Shown in pieces: positions 16,973 to 25,123 of a stretch of DNA of 64,000 nucleotides. The DNA is from Actinomadura physcomitrii. Lineage in GTDB: Bacteria; Actinomycetota; Actinomycetes; Streptosporangiales; Streptosporangiaceae. The stretch is from NCBI RefSeq assembly GCF_008923205.2, contig NZ_WBMS02000014.1, forward strand, positions 124,001 to 188,000, written 5' to 3'. The stretch's first letter is position 1; each line of letters begins with the position of its first letter. The position numbers and the translations under genes were made by a program. A model generated the notes under the pieces. That model had not been told where the DNA came from. It saw nothing but the letters and a program-made list of their open reading frames with translations, and made no database searches.

Positions 16973-17782
16973 GTGACGACAATGACGACGGCGTTGAGCG
17001 ACGTGCGACCCATCGGAGAGCAGCTGCGCGCGTGGCGGCAGCGGCGGAGGCTGAGCCAGCTGGAGCTGGCGTCGGAGGCGGACGTGTCGACCCGGCACCT
17101 GAGCTTCGTCGAGACGGGCCGGTCGGCGCCGAGCCGCGACATGGTGCTGCGGCTCGCCGAGCACCTGGACGTGCCGCTGCGCGACCGGAACCTGCTGCTG
17201 GTCGCCGCCGGGTACGCGCCGGTGTTCGACGAGACGCCGATCGAGGAGCCGCGGATGGACTCCGTCCGCGCGGCGCTGCGGCAGGTGCTGGACGGCCACG
17301 AGCCGTACCCGGCCGTGGTGGTGGACCGCTTCTGGAACCTGATCGACGCCAACGCCGCCGCGCAGTTCTTCATGGAGGGCGCGCCCGCGGAGCTGCTGGA
17401 GCCGCCGCTGAACGTGCTGCGGCTCAGCATGCACCCCGACGGGATGGCCAGGGACATCCTCAACCTGGCGGAGTGGCGCGCCCACATGATCGACCGGGTG
17501 CGGCGCCATGTCGCGCTCACCGCCGACGCCGCGCTGACGCAGCTCTACCAGGAGCTGCGGAGCTTCCCCGGAGACGTCGGGGAGGCGATGGCGCCGCCGG
17601 CGGACCACGACGTGTTCGTTCCGCTGCGGATGCGGGTGGACGGCCGGGAGCTGTCGTTCTTCAGCACGATCGCGACGTTCGGGACGCCGGTGGACATCAC
17701 CGTCGCCGAGCTGGCGATCGAGTCGTTCTATCCGGCGGACGAGGCGACCACCGCGTTCCTCAAGGAGCGCGCCGGCTGGTGA
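16973..17782 (+). CDS. XRE-family regulator with MmyB-like ligand domain
   Basis: A 269-residue regulator. The N-terminal helix-turn-helix is RRLSQLELASEADVSTRHLSFVETGRSAPS (about 23-52). The rest is an MmyB-like ligand-binding domain (VVVDRFWNLIDANAAAQFF; SFFSTIATFGTPVDITVAEL), a PAS-related fold that in family members binds fatty acids or similar ligands. Starts at GTG 16973 or ATG 16982; the former fits leaderless transcription. It is convergent with the flavohemoprotein, 17 bases apart. Confidence 0.88.
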   Translation: MTTMTTALSDVRPIGEQLRAWRQRRRLSQLELASEADVSTRHLSFVETGRSAPSRDMVLRLAEHLDVPLRDRNLLLVAAGYAPVFDETPIEEPRMDSVRAALRQVLDGHEPYPAVVVDRFWNLIDANAAAQFFMEGAPAELLEPPLNVLRLSMHPDGMARDILNLAEWRAHMIDRVRRHVALTADAALTQLYQELRSFPGDVGEAMAPPADHDVFVPLRMRVDGRELSFFSTIATFGTPVDITVAELAIESFYPADEATTAFLKERAGW

Positions 17783-17799
17783 CCGGCGGCCGGACGTCC

Positions 17800-18951
17800 T
17801 CACTCCTCGGCTCGCAGCAGGTCGTGGTGGACGCGTTTTAGCGGCATCCCGAGCCGCTGGAGCGCGGCGACCGTCCGGCGCACCATCGGGACGGGGCCGG
17901 CGACGTAGGCGTCGAGGCCGTCCCAGGGGTCGTCTCGGCCGTCCGCGTCCTCGAGCAGGTCGGCGAGCACGTCGGTGAGGACGTCGGCGGGTGTGCCGCG
18001 CAGGCCGCGGAAGTCCGGCTCGTCGGACAGGACGGGCAGCACCCGCACCCACGGGTACACGGACTCCAGCAGGCGCAGGTCGGACAGGTCGTAAAGGTCG
18101 CGTTCGGTGCGGGCGCCGACCAGCAGCCGGACGTCGCGCCGGCGGCCGGGGGCGACGGCCTGCTCGGCCAGCGCCTTGATCGGGGCGAGGCCGGTGCCGC
18201 CGGCGACGAGCAGCAGGTCGCGGCCGGAGTCCGGGTCGAGCGTCATGGTGCCGGCGGCGGGCCCGAGCAGGACGGTGTCGCCGGTCCCGGTGTCGCGCAC
18301 CAGCGCGCCGCTCACCCAGCCGCCGGGCCGGGCCCGCACGTGCAGCCGGAGCCTGCCGTCCGAGCGGGGCGCGTTGGCGATGGAGTAGGGCCGCCAGACG
18401 CGCGGCCAGCGGGAGGTCTGCACGGTCACGTACTGGCCGGGGGCGAACGGCAGCGGACGCTCGGGGCTGAGGGTGAGCACGGCGAGGTCGTCGGCGCGGC
18501 GGTCGTGCTCGACGACCTCGGCCGCCCACCACGGCGGGGCGCCGGCGTCCCGCTCGGCGGCCTCGGCCATCGCCGCGGCGGCGGACCGGTAGGCGTTCGT
18601 CCACGCCTCCTCGGCGCGCGGGCTCCACACGTCGCGGGCGAAGACCCGCAGGGTGGCGAGGAGGGCGTCCTCGACCGCGGCGTAGTGCTCGGCGGTCACC
18701 CCGTACCGGCGGTGGTCGCGGCCGAGGCGGGCCAGGTGGCAGGCCAGGTCGTCGGGGTTGTCCTGGCTCCAGACGATGCGGTTGAGCGCGTGGAAGAAGC
18801 GGTCGCGCTGGGCGTCCAGCGCGACCGGGAACAGCGCGCGCAGCCGCGGATTCGCGGCGAAAAGGCGGCCGTAGAAATAGCTCATGGCCTTGTCGGAGCT
18901 GTTTTCGAGGCGGGCGAAGCCCTCTTTGAGCATTCGGGGTTCCATCGACAT
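17800..18951 (-). CDS. hmp: Flavohemoprotein (globin-FAD-NAD oxidoreductase)
   Basis: A 383-residue nitric oxide dioxygenase-type protein that converts NO to nitrate using O2 and NAD(P)H. The globin domain (1-145) has the B-helix tyrosine region MSYFYGRLFAANPRLRALFP and the proximal His80 in RDHRRYGV. The FAD domain has RPYSIAN and the NAD domain GGTGLAPIKAL, ending GPVPMVRRTV. ATG 18951 is chosen because GAGGGG lies 11 bases upstream; GTG 18960 is an alternative. The globin part is compact, as in single-chain actinobacterial FHbs. A 633-base gene-poor region lies upstream. Confidence 0.9.
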   Translation of the reverse strand: MSMEPRMLKEGFARLENSSDKAMSYFYGRLFAANPRLRALFPVALDAQRDRFFHALNRIVWSQDNPDDLACHLARLGRDHRRYGVTAEHYAAVEDALLATLRVFARDVWSPRAEEAWTNAYRSAAAAMAEAAERDAGAPPWWAAEVVEHDRRADDLAVLTLSPERPLPFAPGQYVTVQTSRWPRVWRPYSIANAPRSDGRLRLHVRARPGGWVSGALVRDTGTGDTVLLGPAAGTMTLDPDSGRDLLLVAGGTGLAPIKALAEQAVAPGRRRDVRLLVGARTERDLYDLSDLRLLESVYPWVRVLPVLSDEPDFRGLRGTPADVLTDVLADLLEDADGRDDPWDGLDAYVAGPVPMVRRTVAALQRLGMPLKRVHHDLLRAEE

Positions 18952-19584
18952 GGCAAGCACGTCCCCTCGGCGGGTGGAGGCCGGGACCGCCGGCGGTTCG
19001 GCGCCCTCGGCGCTCCGCGGTGCCCGGCTCGGTGAGATTCTCTCACTGGAATTCCCAGGTCATCAAGGCGGCGACGCCGTGGTGATCCCTAATGTCACGA
19101 TATGTAGTTGTTTTTTTATTCTCTGTGATCGCACTAATTGCGACAAATAGGGCAAATACTGCTCGGTACTGGATGCGTCCGGGAAGATCGGCCCGGCGGG
19201 TGCCGGTTCGGGAAATGCTGATGCTCGCGGACGGGCCCGTTCGGATCCGGACGGCGACCGCGGAGGCGGAGCGACCGGAAGTGGTGCACGGACTTCCACC
19301 TCGGTAGAAGTTTCGCCGGAGCGGTGATGGATGTTCTCCAGGGGCCGGCCGGCGCGGCGGGGGAGGGCGTCCGGGGCGGAGTGAGCAAGATCGTCCAGGT
19401 CGGGGGCCCGGACCGGGCTCGGGGCTTCGGCCTGCGGAGCCCGGGGCCGTGCGGCTAGCTTTGCGGAGAAAGGCCGGGGGCGGGACGGTCCGTGGGGGCG
19501 GGCGATGCGCCATGATGTGCACGCAACAGCGGTGAATCACCATAGCCGACCCGTGGCCAGTGTTCGGCAGAGGGGAATCCACGC
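18952..19584. other. Gene-poor region with an AT-rich patch
   Basis: A 633-base stretch. Between about 19085 and 19165 the base composition falls sharply (a T-run at 19111-19117 and several AT-rich words), in contrast with the flanks. This is the expected place for the flavohemoprotein promoter reading leftward. I could not identify a confident NsrR, FNR or other operator. The remaining GC-rich part, 19170-19560, holds nothing I can support. Confidence 0.5.
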
Positions 19585-20334
19585 ATGTCAGAGGCGATCC
19601 GAGGGGCTCCGGGCCCCGCCGCAGGGGGAGGCGCGCCGCCGCTCATCGGCATCACCACCTACGAGGAGCCGGCCCGCTGGGGCGTCTGGGTGCGCGAGGC
19701 CGCGCTGCTCCCGGCGGCGTACGTGCGCTCGGTCGAGCGGGCGGGCGGCGTGCCCGTCATGGTCCCGCCGACGGGCAGCCTGCGCGGGCTCGCCGCGCTG
19801 GTCTCCCGGCTGGACGGGCTCGTCCTCGCGGGCGGCGGCGACCTCGACCCGGAGCTGTACGGCGCCGGACGGCACGCCGAGACGGGGCCGCCGCAGCCGC
19901 TGCGCGACCGGTTCGAGCTCGCCCTCGCGCGGGCGGCGGTGGACGCCGACCTGCCGTTCCTGGCGATCTGCCGGGGCATGCAGGTGCTCAACGTGGCGCG
20001 CGGGGGCGCGCTCGTCCAGCACCTGCCGGAGGCCGTGGGGCACAAGGCGCACGCCCCCGAGGTCGGGAAGATCGGCACCCACCGGGTGCAGATCAGCGCG
20101 ACCAGCGCCATCGGCAAGATCCTCGGTGACGCCGCGGACGTGCCCACCTACCACCACCAGGCGGTGAGCCGCCTCGGCAAGGGCCTGTCGGCCGTGGCCT
20201 GGGCGGACGACCAGGTCGTCGAGGCCGTGGAGCTGCAGGGCCACCGGTTCGGCCTGGGCGTGCAGTGGCACCCCGAGGACGGCGACGACAAGCGGCTGTT
20301 CGAGGCGCTGGCGGCCGAGGCCGCCGGCCGCTGA
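19585..20334 (+). CDS. Class I glutamine-amidotransferase-like hydrolase (PuuD type)
   Basis: A 249-residue peptidase C26 family enzyme. The nucleophile is Cys129 in AICRGMQVLNVARGG, and the catalytic His-Glu pair is in VQWHPED. Relatives such as PuuD hydrolyse gamma-glutamyl-gamma-aminobutyrate in putrescine breakdown. GAGGGG lies nine bases before the ATG. No glutamylputrescine synthetase is adjacent, so the substrate is uncertain. Confidence 0.85.
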   Translation: MSEAIRGAPGPAAGGGAPPLIGITTYEEPARWGVWVREAALLPAAYVRSVERAGGVPVMVPPTGSLRGLAALVSRLDGLVLAGGGDLDPELYGAGRHAETGPPQPLRDRFELALARAAVDADLPFLAICRGMQVLNVARGGALVQHLPEAVGHKAHAPEVGKIGTHRVQISATSAIGKILGDAADVPTYHHQAVSRLGKGLSAVAWADDQVVEAVELQGHRFGLGVQWHPEDGDDKRLFEALAAEAAGR

Positions 20335-20409
20335 CCGGGGATTGACCCCCGCGCACCGGGGAAGGCGAAGCGGTAGGTTCCGCGCAGATCGCCCCCTGGA
20401 GGCCGCCGC

Positions 20410-21384
20410 ATGCCCTTGCACCCGCAGACCGTGAGCTTCCTGGAGACGCTGTCCGCCTGGACGGCTCTGCCGGACGGCGCGCCGCCGGCCGAGGTCGACG
20501 CCGGACCCGCGATCGAGGAGATGCGGCGCAGGATCGGCGAGGTGTTCCCGGTCGACCGGCGCGAGCTCCCGCACGTCGAGGACCTCGCCGTACGCGGCCC
20601 GGCCGGTCCGGTCCCGGTGCGGCTGTACCGTCCGGAGCCGCTCGAGCGCGGCCCCCTGCCCGCCCTGGTCTACCTGCACGGCGGCGGATGGGTGCTCGGC
20701 GGCGTCGACAACGTGGACTCCGCGTGCCGCGACCTGGCGGCGGGCGCCGGGTGCGCGGTGCTGAACGTCGGCTACCGGCTCGCGCCGGAGAACCCGTTCC
20801 CGGCGGCGGTCGACGACGCATGGGCGGTGCTGGCGGCCGTCGCCCGCGAACCGGCCCGCTACGGCGCGGCGCCGGGCGCGCTCGCCGTCGGCGGCGACAG
20901 CGCGGGCGGGAACCTGGCCGCCGCCGTCGCGCTGCAGGCCCGGGACCGCGGCCTGCCCCTGGCGCACCAGCTGCTCGTCTACCCGGTCACGGACACGGCG
21001 ATGGACACGCCGAGCTGGCGCGAGTACGGCACCGGGTACGGGCTCGACGCCGCGACGCTCGCCCGGTTCATGGACCTGTACCGCGACGGCGCCGACCCCG
21101 CCGACCGGCGGCTGGCGCCGCTGCGCGCCCCCGACCTCGCCGGCGCCGCGCCCGCGACCGTGATCACCGCCGAGTACGACATCCTGCGCGACGAGGGCGA
21201 GGCGTACGCGCGGCGCCTCGCGGCCGCCGGGGTGCCGGTGGAGGCGCGCCGCTTCGACGGCGTCGTGCACTCGTTCTTCCTGCTGCCGGAGATCTTCGAC
21301 GCCGGCGCCGAGGCGATGGAGCTCGCTGTGCGACGATTGCGTGCGGCATTCGGCGATCAGGCGGCGGAGGGCAGTGCGGCATGA
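20410..21384 (+). CDS. Alpha/beta hydrolase of the hormone-sensitive-lipase family
   Basis: A 324-residue esterase. The oxyanion motif is HGGGW (90-94) and the nucleophile Ser164 sits in GGDSAGGN. The acid and His are expected in TAEYDILRDEG and GVVHSFF. No signal peptide, so it is cytoplasmic. CTGGAGG precedes the ATG. The stop overlaps the next gene (ATGA), an enoyl-CoA hydratase-family protein. The two probably act on the same small ester or acyl substrate, which cannot be named. Confidence 0.88.
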   Translation: MPLHPQTVSFLETLSAWTALPDGAPPAEVDAGPAIEEMRRRIGEVFPVDRRELPHVEDLAVRGPAGPVPVRLYRPEPLERGPLPALVYLHGGGWVLGGVDNVDSACRDLAAGAGCAVLNVGYRLAPENPFPAAVDDAWAVLAAVAREPARYGAAPGALAVGGDSAGGNLAAAVALQARDRGLPLAHQLLVYPVTDTAMDTPSWREYGTGYGLDAATLARFMDLYRDGADPADRRLAPLRAPDLAGAAPATVITAEYDILRDEGEAYARRLAAAGVPVEARRFDGVVHSFFLLPEIFDAGAEAMELAVRRLRAAFGDQAAEGSAA

Positions 21385-22196
21385 GCGACGCGGCGCGCGG
21401 CGGGGACGCGGTGTACGGCCGGTACGAGCGGCTGAAGATCGACTGGGCGGCGGACGGCGTGCTGCGCGTCACGTTGAGCGCGCCGGGCCGGCTGAACGCG
21501 CTGGACACGGTCGGGCACCGGGAGTTGGCGGCGGTCTGGCGGGACGCCGACGCCGACGACGCGGTCCGCGCGGTGCTGGTGCGCGGCGAGGGCGCGGCGT
21601 TCTCCGCGGGCGGGGACATGTCCATGATCGAGGAGATGATGGGCGACCACGCGTCGCGGCGCCGCATCATGCGCGAGGCCCGCGACATCGTGATGAACGT
21701 GCTGAACTGCTCGAAGCCGGTGGTCAGCGCGATCCAGGGGCCCGCGGTCGGCGCGGGGCTGGCGGTGGCGATGCTGTCCGACATCTCCGTCGCGGGCCGC
21801 ACCGCGAAGATCATCGACGGGCACGTCCGGCTCGGCGTCGCGGCGGGCGACCACTCCGCGATCATCTGGCCGCTGCTGTGCGGGATGGCGAAGGCGAAGT
21901 ACTACCTGCTGCTGAACGACGTCCTCACCGGCGCGGAGGCCGAGCGGATCGGCCTGGTCTCGGTGTGCGTGGACGACGGCGAGGTGCACGAGCGCGCGCT
22001 GGAGATCGCCGGCCGGCTCGCCGCCGGGCCCGCCGAGGCGATCTCGTTCACCAAGCACGCGCTGAACAACTGGCTGCGGCTGGCCGGCCCGACGTTCGAC
22101 GCGTCGCTGGCCATGGAGTTCTTCGGGTTCACCGGCCCGGACGTGCGGGAGGGCGTCTCCGCGATCCGGGAGAAGCGGCCGCCGCGCTTCGGCTGA
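21381..22196 (+). CDS. Enoyl-CoA hydratase/isomerase family protein
   Basis: A 271-residue crotonase-fold protein. The CoA-binding oxyanion segments are AFSAGGDMSMIEEM and QGPAVGAGLAVAM. The two glutamates that hydrate the double bond in classical enoyl-CoA hydratases are not apparent: the region reads GAGLAVAML and IIDGHVRLGVAAGDHSA, with an aspartate in AGDH. The reaction may therefore differ from hydration. It overlaps the esterase by four bases and is followed after 77 bases by an acyl-CoA ligase. Confidence 0.85.
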   Translation: MSDAARGGDAVYGRYERLKIDWAADGVLRVTLSAPGRLNALDTVGHRELAAVWRDADADDAVRAVLVRGEGAAFSAGGDMSMIEEMMGDHASRRRIMREARDIVMNVLNCSKPVVSAIQGPAVGAGLAVAMLSDISVAGRTAKIIDGHVRLGVAAGDHSAIIWPLLCGMAKAKYYLLLNDVLTGAEAERIGLVSVCVDDGEVHERALEIAGRLAAGPAEAISFTKHALNNWLRLAGPTFDASLAMEFFGFTGPDVREGVSAIREKRPPRFG

Positions 22197-22236
22197 GCAC
22201 CGTGCGGGACGGCCGGGGGCGGGCGGGGCCCGGATA

Positions 22237-22266
22237 TTGACCGATCCGAACGCGGTTCGGGAGGAT
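22237..22266 (+). promoter_or_regulatory. Putative leaderless promoter with operator palindrome in its spacer
   Basis: TTGACC (22237-22242), an 18-base spacer and GAGGAT (22261-22266) end seven bases before the ATG of the acyl-CoA ligase. Inside the spacer lies a perfect 15-bp palindrome, CCGAAC-GCG-GTTCGG (22246-22260). A protein bound there would occlude RNA polymerase. The -10 is weak, and GGAGG at 22260 could instead be a ribosome site. Confidence 0.5.
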
Positions 22267-22273
22267 CGGGGGC

Positions 22274-23740
22274 ATGCTGCTCGGTGACCTCGCCCATCGC
22301 GGTGCGGCGCTCTGGCCCGGCCGGACGGCGTTCGCCTGGGACGGCCGCGCCCGCACCTACCGCGAACTGCACGCCCGCGTCGAACGCTGGGCCGGCCTGC
22401 TCGCCGCCGGGGGAGTGCGGGCCGGCGACCGGATCGCGCTGCTCACCGTGAACGTCCCGGAGGCGATCGAGACCGCGTTCGGCGCGTCGCTCATCGGCGC
22501 GGTCGTGGTGCCGCTGAACGTCCGGCTGGCCCCGGCGGAGATCCGCTTCCAGGTCGAGGACGCCTCGGCGCGGCACGCGGTCGTCCATCCGGCGCTCGAG
22601 GACCTCGCCCGGGCGTCCGGTCTCCTCGACCTGACGCACTGGACGATCGGCCCCGAGCTGGACCGGGCCCTGCACGGGGCGCCGCCGCACGACCTGCCGC
22701 GCCCCGCCCCGGACGCGCCGATCATCCAGCTCTACACCTCCGGCACCACCGGCCGGCCGAAGGGGTGCCTGCTCACGAACCGGGGCTGGGTCGCCGCCAC
22801 CGCCAACGCCGTGCACGCGTTCGGCATCACCGGCGCCGACCGCCTGCTCGGCGCGCTGCCGCTGTTCCACGTCGCCGGGTACGGCGCGGCGCTCGGCCAC
22901 CTGGCGGCGGGCGGGACGGTGGTGCTCCCGCCCGGCGCGTCGCCCGACGTGCTCTGGCCGCTCGTCGCCGAGCACGGCGTCACGGTCGCGATCTTCCCCA
23001 CCGGCACGGGAGGGGCGCTGCGGCACCCCGCCGCCGCGCCCGGACCGCTGCGGCTGGTGTTCGGGATGGCCGGCACCGAGCGCGCCCGCACCCTGGAGGA
23101 GCTCCGCGGCCTCGGCGTCGGGTACCGCGGCGTCTACGGGTCGACCGAGGCCGGCAACTTCGTCACGGTCACCACGCTGGACGACGAGCTGGAGCGCCCC
23201 GGCACCGTCGGCCTGCCCCTGCCGCCGTTCGACCTGGCGCTCGACGGCGCGGACGCGCCCGGCGAGGTCGGCGAGCTCCTGCTGCGCGGCGCGAGCGTGA
23301 TGGCCGGGTACGCGGGCCTCCCGGACCCGATGGACCGGGGCTGGCTGCGCACCGGCGACCTGATGCGCCGCGACGCCGACGGCTACTTCCACTTCGTCGA
23401 CCGCGCCAAGGACATGGTGCGCAGCGGCGGCGAGAACGTGTACTCCGCCGAGGTCGAGCAGGTGCTCGTCCGGCACCCGGGCGTGCTGGACGCCGCGGTG
23501 GTCGGCGTCCCGGACGCCCGCTGGGGCGAGGCGGTGAAGGCGCTCGTCGTCGTCCGGGACGGCACGACGCCGGCCGACCTGGACGCGCACTGCCGCGCTC
23601 TGCTCGGCGGGTTCAAGCGGCCCCGCTGGTACGAGCTGGTCGACGCGCTGCCGCGCAACCACTCCGGCAAGATCCTCAAGCGCGACCTGCGCGCCGCCCA
23701 CGACCCGGAGCGGGCCGTCCGCCTCCCCGAGGGCGGCTAG
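22274..23740 (+). CDS. Acyl-CoA synthetase (AMP-forming)
   Basis: A 488-residue ANL-superfamily ligase that activates a carboxylic acid with ATP and CoA. Motifs in order: P-loop LYTSGTTGRPKG, A5 YGSTEAGN, A7 GWLRTGDL, hinge DRAKDMVRSGGENVYS, and the catalytic A10 lysine in NHSGKILKRDL. Length is typical of short, non-long-chain fatty acid or aromatic acid ligases. It has its own promoter-like sequence with a palindrome. It is convergent with an acyl-CoA dehydrogenase, separated by a strong hairpin. Confidence 0.9.
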   Translation: MLLGDLAHRGAALWPGRTAFAWDGRARTYRELHARVERWAGLLAAGGVRAGDRIALLTVNVPEAIETAFGASLIGAVVVPLNVRLAPAEIRFQVEDASARHAVVHPALEDLARASGLLDLTHWTIGPELDRALHGAPPHDLPRPAPDAPIIQLYTSGTTGRPKGCLLTNRGWVAATANAVHAFGITGADRLLGALPLFHVAGYGAALGHLAAGGTVVLPPGASPDVLWPLVAEHGVTVAIFPTGTGGALRHPAAAPGPLRLVFGMAGTERARTLEELRGLGVGYRGVYGSTEAGNFVTVTTLDDELERPGTVGLPLPPFDLALDGADAPGEVGELLLRGASVMAGYAGLPDPMDRGWLRTGDLMRRDADGYFHFVDRAKDMVRSGGENVYSAEVEQVLVRHPGVLDAAVVGVPDARWGEAVKALVVVRDGTTPADLDAHCRALLGGFKRPRWYELVDALPRNHSGKILKRDLRAAHDPERAVRLPEGG

Positions 23741-23750
23741 GACGGGCTTC

Positions 23751-23790
23751 GCCTGCGGCGTGCCGCTCATCGGGGCGGCACGCCGCAGGC
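23751..23790. terminator. Bidirectional terminator hairpin
   Basis: A perfect 16-bp stem, GCCTGCGGCGTGCCGC (23751-23766) with GCGGCACGCCGCAGGC (23775-23790), and an eight-base loop. It lies between the convergent acyl-CoA ligase and acyl-CoA dehydrogenase, and can serve both. Confidence 0.8.
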
Positions 23791-23796
23791 CGGCGG

Positions 23797-24978
23797 TCAG
23801 TACGATCTCGGCAGGCCGAGTTCGTGCTGGGCTATGTGGGCCAGCACCAGCTCCTCGGCGACCGGGATGTTCTTGGCGATGCGGGCGTCGCGGAACATCC
23901 GGGCGACCGGGTACTCGAGGGAGTACGCCATGCCGCCGTGGGTCTGGAAGGCGCGGTCGGCGGCCTGCCAGGCGGCGTCGGCCGCGGTGAGCTTGGCGAT
24001 GTTGGCCTCCGACCCGCAGGGGCGGCCCCGGTCCCACAGCCACGCCGCCTTGTAGGTCATCAGCCGCGCCAGCTCCAGCTGCGCCTTGATCCGGGCGAGC
24101 GGGAACGCGATGCCCTGGTTCGCGCCGATCGGCTTGCCGAACGGCGCCCGGCCGGCGGCGTAGTCGCAGGCGATCCTCAGCACCAGGCCGCCGGACCCGA
24201 CGCCGCCCGCGGCGGCGAGGATCCGCTCGGGGTTGAGGATGTCCCACAGGACGGCGAAGCCCCGGTCGACCTCGCCGAGGACGCGGTTCGCGGGGACCCG
24301 CACGCCGTCCAGGAACACCATGCTCGACGCGACGGTGTTGGTGCCGAGCTTCGGGATCGGCCGGTAGGTGAGCGTCCCGTCGGCGACGGCCCGCGCGACG
24401 TCCACCAGCAGGACGGTGAAGCCGTTCGTGCGGGGCTTCGCCTCGGTCGCCGGGATCGTCCGGGTGACGAGCACCAGGTGGTCGGCGCGCTCGACGCCGG
24501 AGATCCAGATCTTCTGCCCGGTCACCACGAACTCGTCGCCGTCCCGGCGGGCCTGCGTGGAGATGTTCATCGCGTTGCTGCCCGCGTCCGGCTCGGTGAT
24601 CGCGAAGCAGGTCTCGATCTCGCCCGCCGCGATCCCCGGCAGGAACGCGCGCTTCTGCTCCTCGGTGCCGTGCCGGGCGATGGTCAGCCCGCCGAACGCC
24701 GGGGTGAGCAGGTACATGAACGACGCGGCGCCGCCCGCGCCGCCCTCGGCGAGCGCCTCCAGCGCCACCGCCAGCTCCAGCAGGCCCTGGCCGGCGCCGC
24801 CGTGCTCCTCGGGGATCGCCAGGCTGTGCCAGCCGCCCTGGACCAGCTCCCGCCAGACCTCCTCCGGCCACCGCTTCTCGGCGTCGCAGCGGCTCCAGTA
24901 CTCCTGGTCGTACTTCCCGGCGATCGCCAGCACGCCCTCGCGCACCGCGGCCGCGTCCTCCGGCAGATCGAAGTCCAC
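23797..24978 (-). CDS. Acyl-CoA dehydrogenase
   Basis: A 393-residue flavoprotein. FAD and substrate motifs include CFAITEPDAGSNAMNI and the C-terminal HGGMAYSLEYPVARMFRDAR. In place of the usual YEGT motif that carries the catalytic glutamate in MCAD, it has AKNIPVAEELVLAHIAQHELGLPRSY. That pattern is seen in a known actinobacterial subfamily, so it need not mean inactivity. AAGGAGG precedes the start. Divergent from an aldehyde dehydrogenase. Confidence 0.9.
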   Translation of the reverse strand: MDFDLPEDAAAVREGVLAIAGKYDQEYWSRCDAEKRWPEEVWRELVQGGWHSLAIPEEHGGAGQGLLELAVALEALAEGGAGGAASFMYLLTPAFGGLTIARHGTEEQKRAFLPGIAAGEIETCFAITEPDAGSNAMNISTQARRDGDEFVVTGQKIWISGVERADHLVLVTRTIPATEAKPRTNGFTVLLVDVARAVADGTLTYRPIPKLGTNTVASSMVFLDGVRVPANRVLGEVDRGFAVLWDILNPERILAAAGGVGSGGLVLRIACDYAAGRAPFGKPIGANQGIAFPLARIKAQLELARLMTYKAAWLWDRGRPCGSEANIAKLTAADAAWQAADRAFQTHGGMAYSLEYPVARMFRDARIAKNIPVAEELVLAHIAQHELGLPRSY

Positions 24979-25024
24979 CCGCGCCTCCTTCGACTCTCGT
25001 GCGGGGCTCTACCGTAACCGATCC

Positions 25025-25042
25025 AGTAAGTGAGCACTGACG
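25025..25042. promoter_or_regulatory. Imperfect palindrome AGTAAGTG-AG-CACTGACG
   Basis: Eight-base half-sites with six matching positions around a two-base centre, in the 145-base gap between divergent acyl-CoA dehydrogenase and aldehyde dehydrogenase genes. The form resembles TetR operators near fatty acid genes. The controlling protein is unknown. Confidence 0.35.
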
Positions 25043-25123
25043 CAGGTGCCGCCGTCATTGAAGGGCCGATCTCCGGGTAGGCAACGGCGGTCGGAGCGTT
25101 GGGGCGGCAGGAGGTGCACGGGG

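Noticed and set aside
19092..19307. 71-residue frame beginning MSRYVVVFLFSVIALIATNRA, which looks like a small membrane protein
   Set aside because: No ribosome site, the hydrophobic part comes from the AT-rich patch, and the rest has no coding character; more likely promoter DNA read in frame.
20336..20351. Hairpin CGGGG/CCCCG after the amidotransferase-like gene as a terminator
   Set aside because: Only five base pairs; too weak in this base composition.
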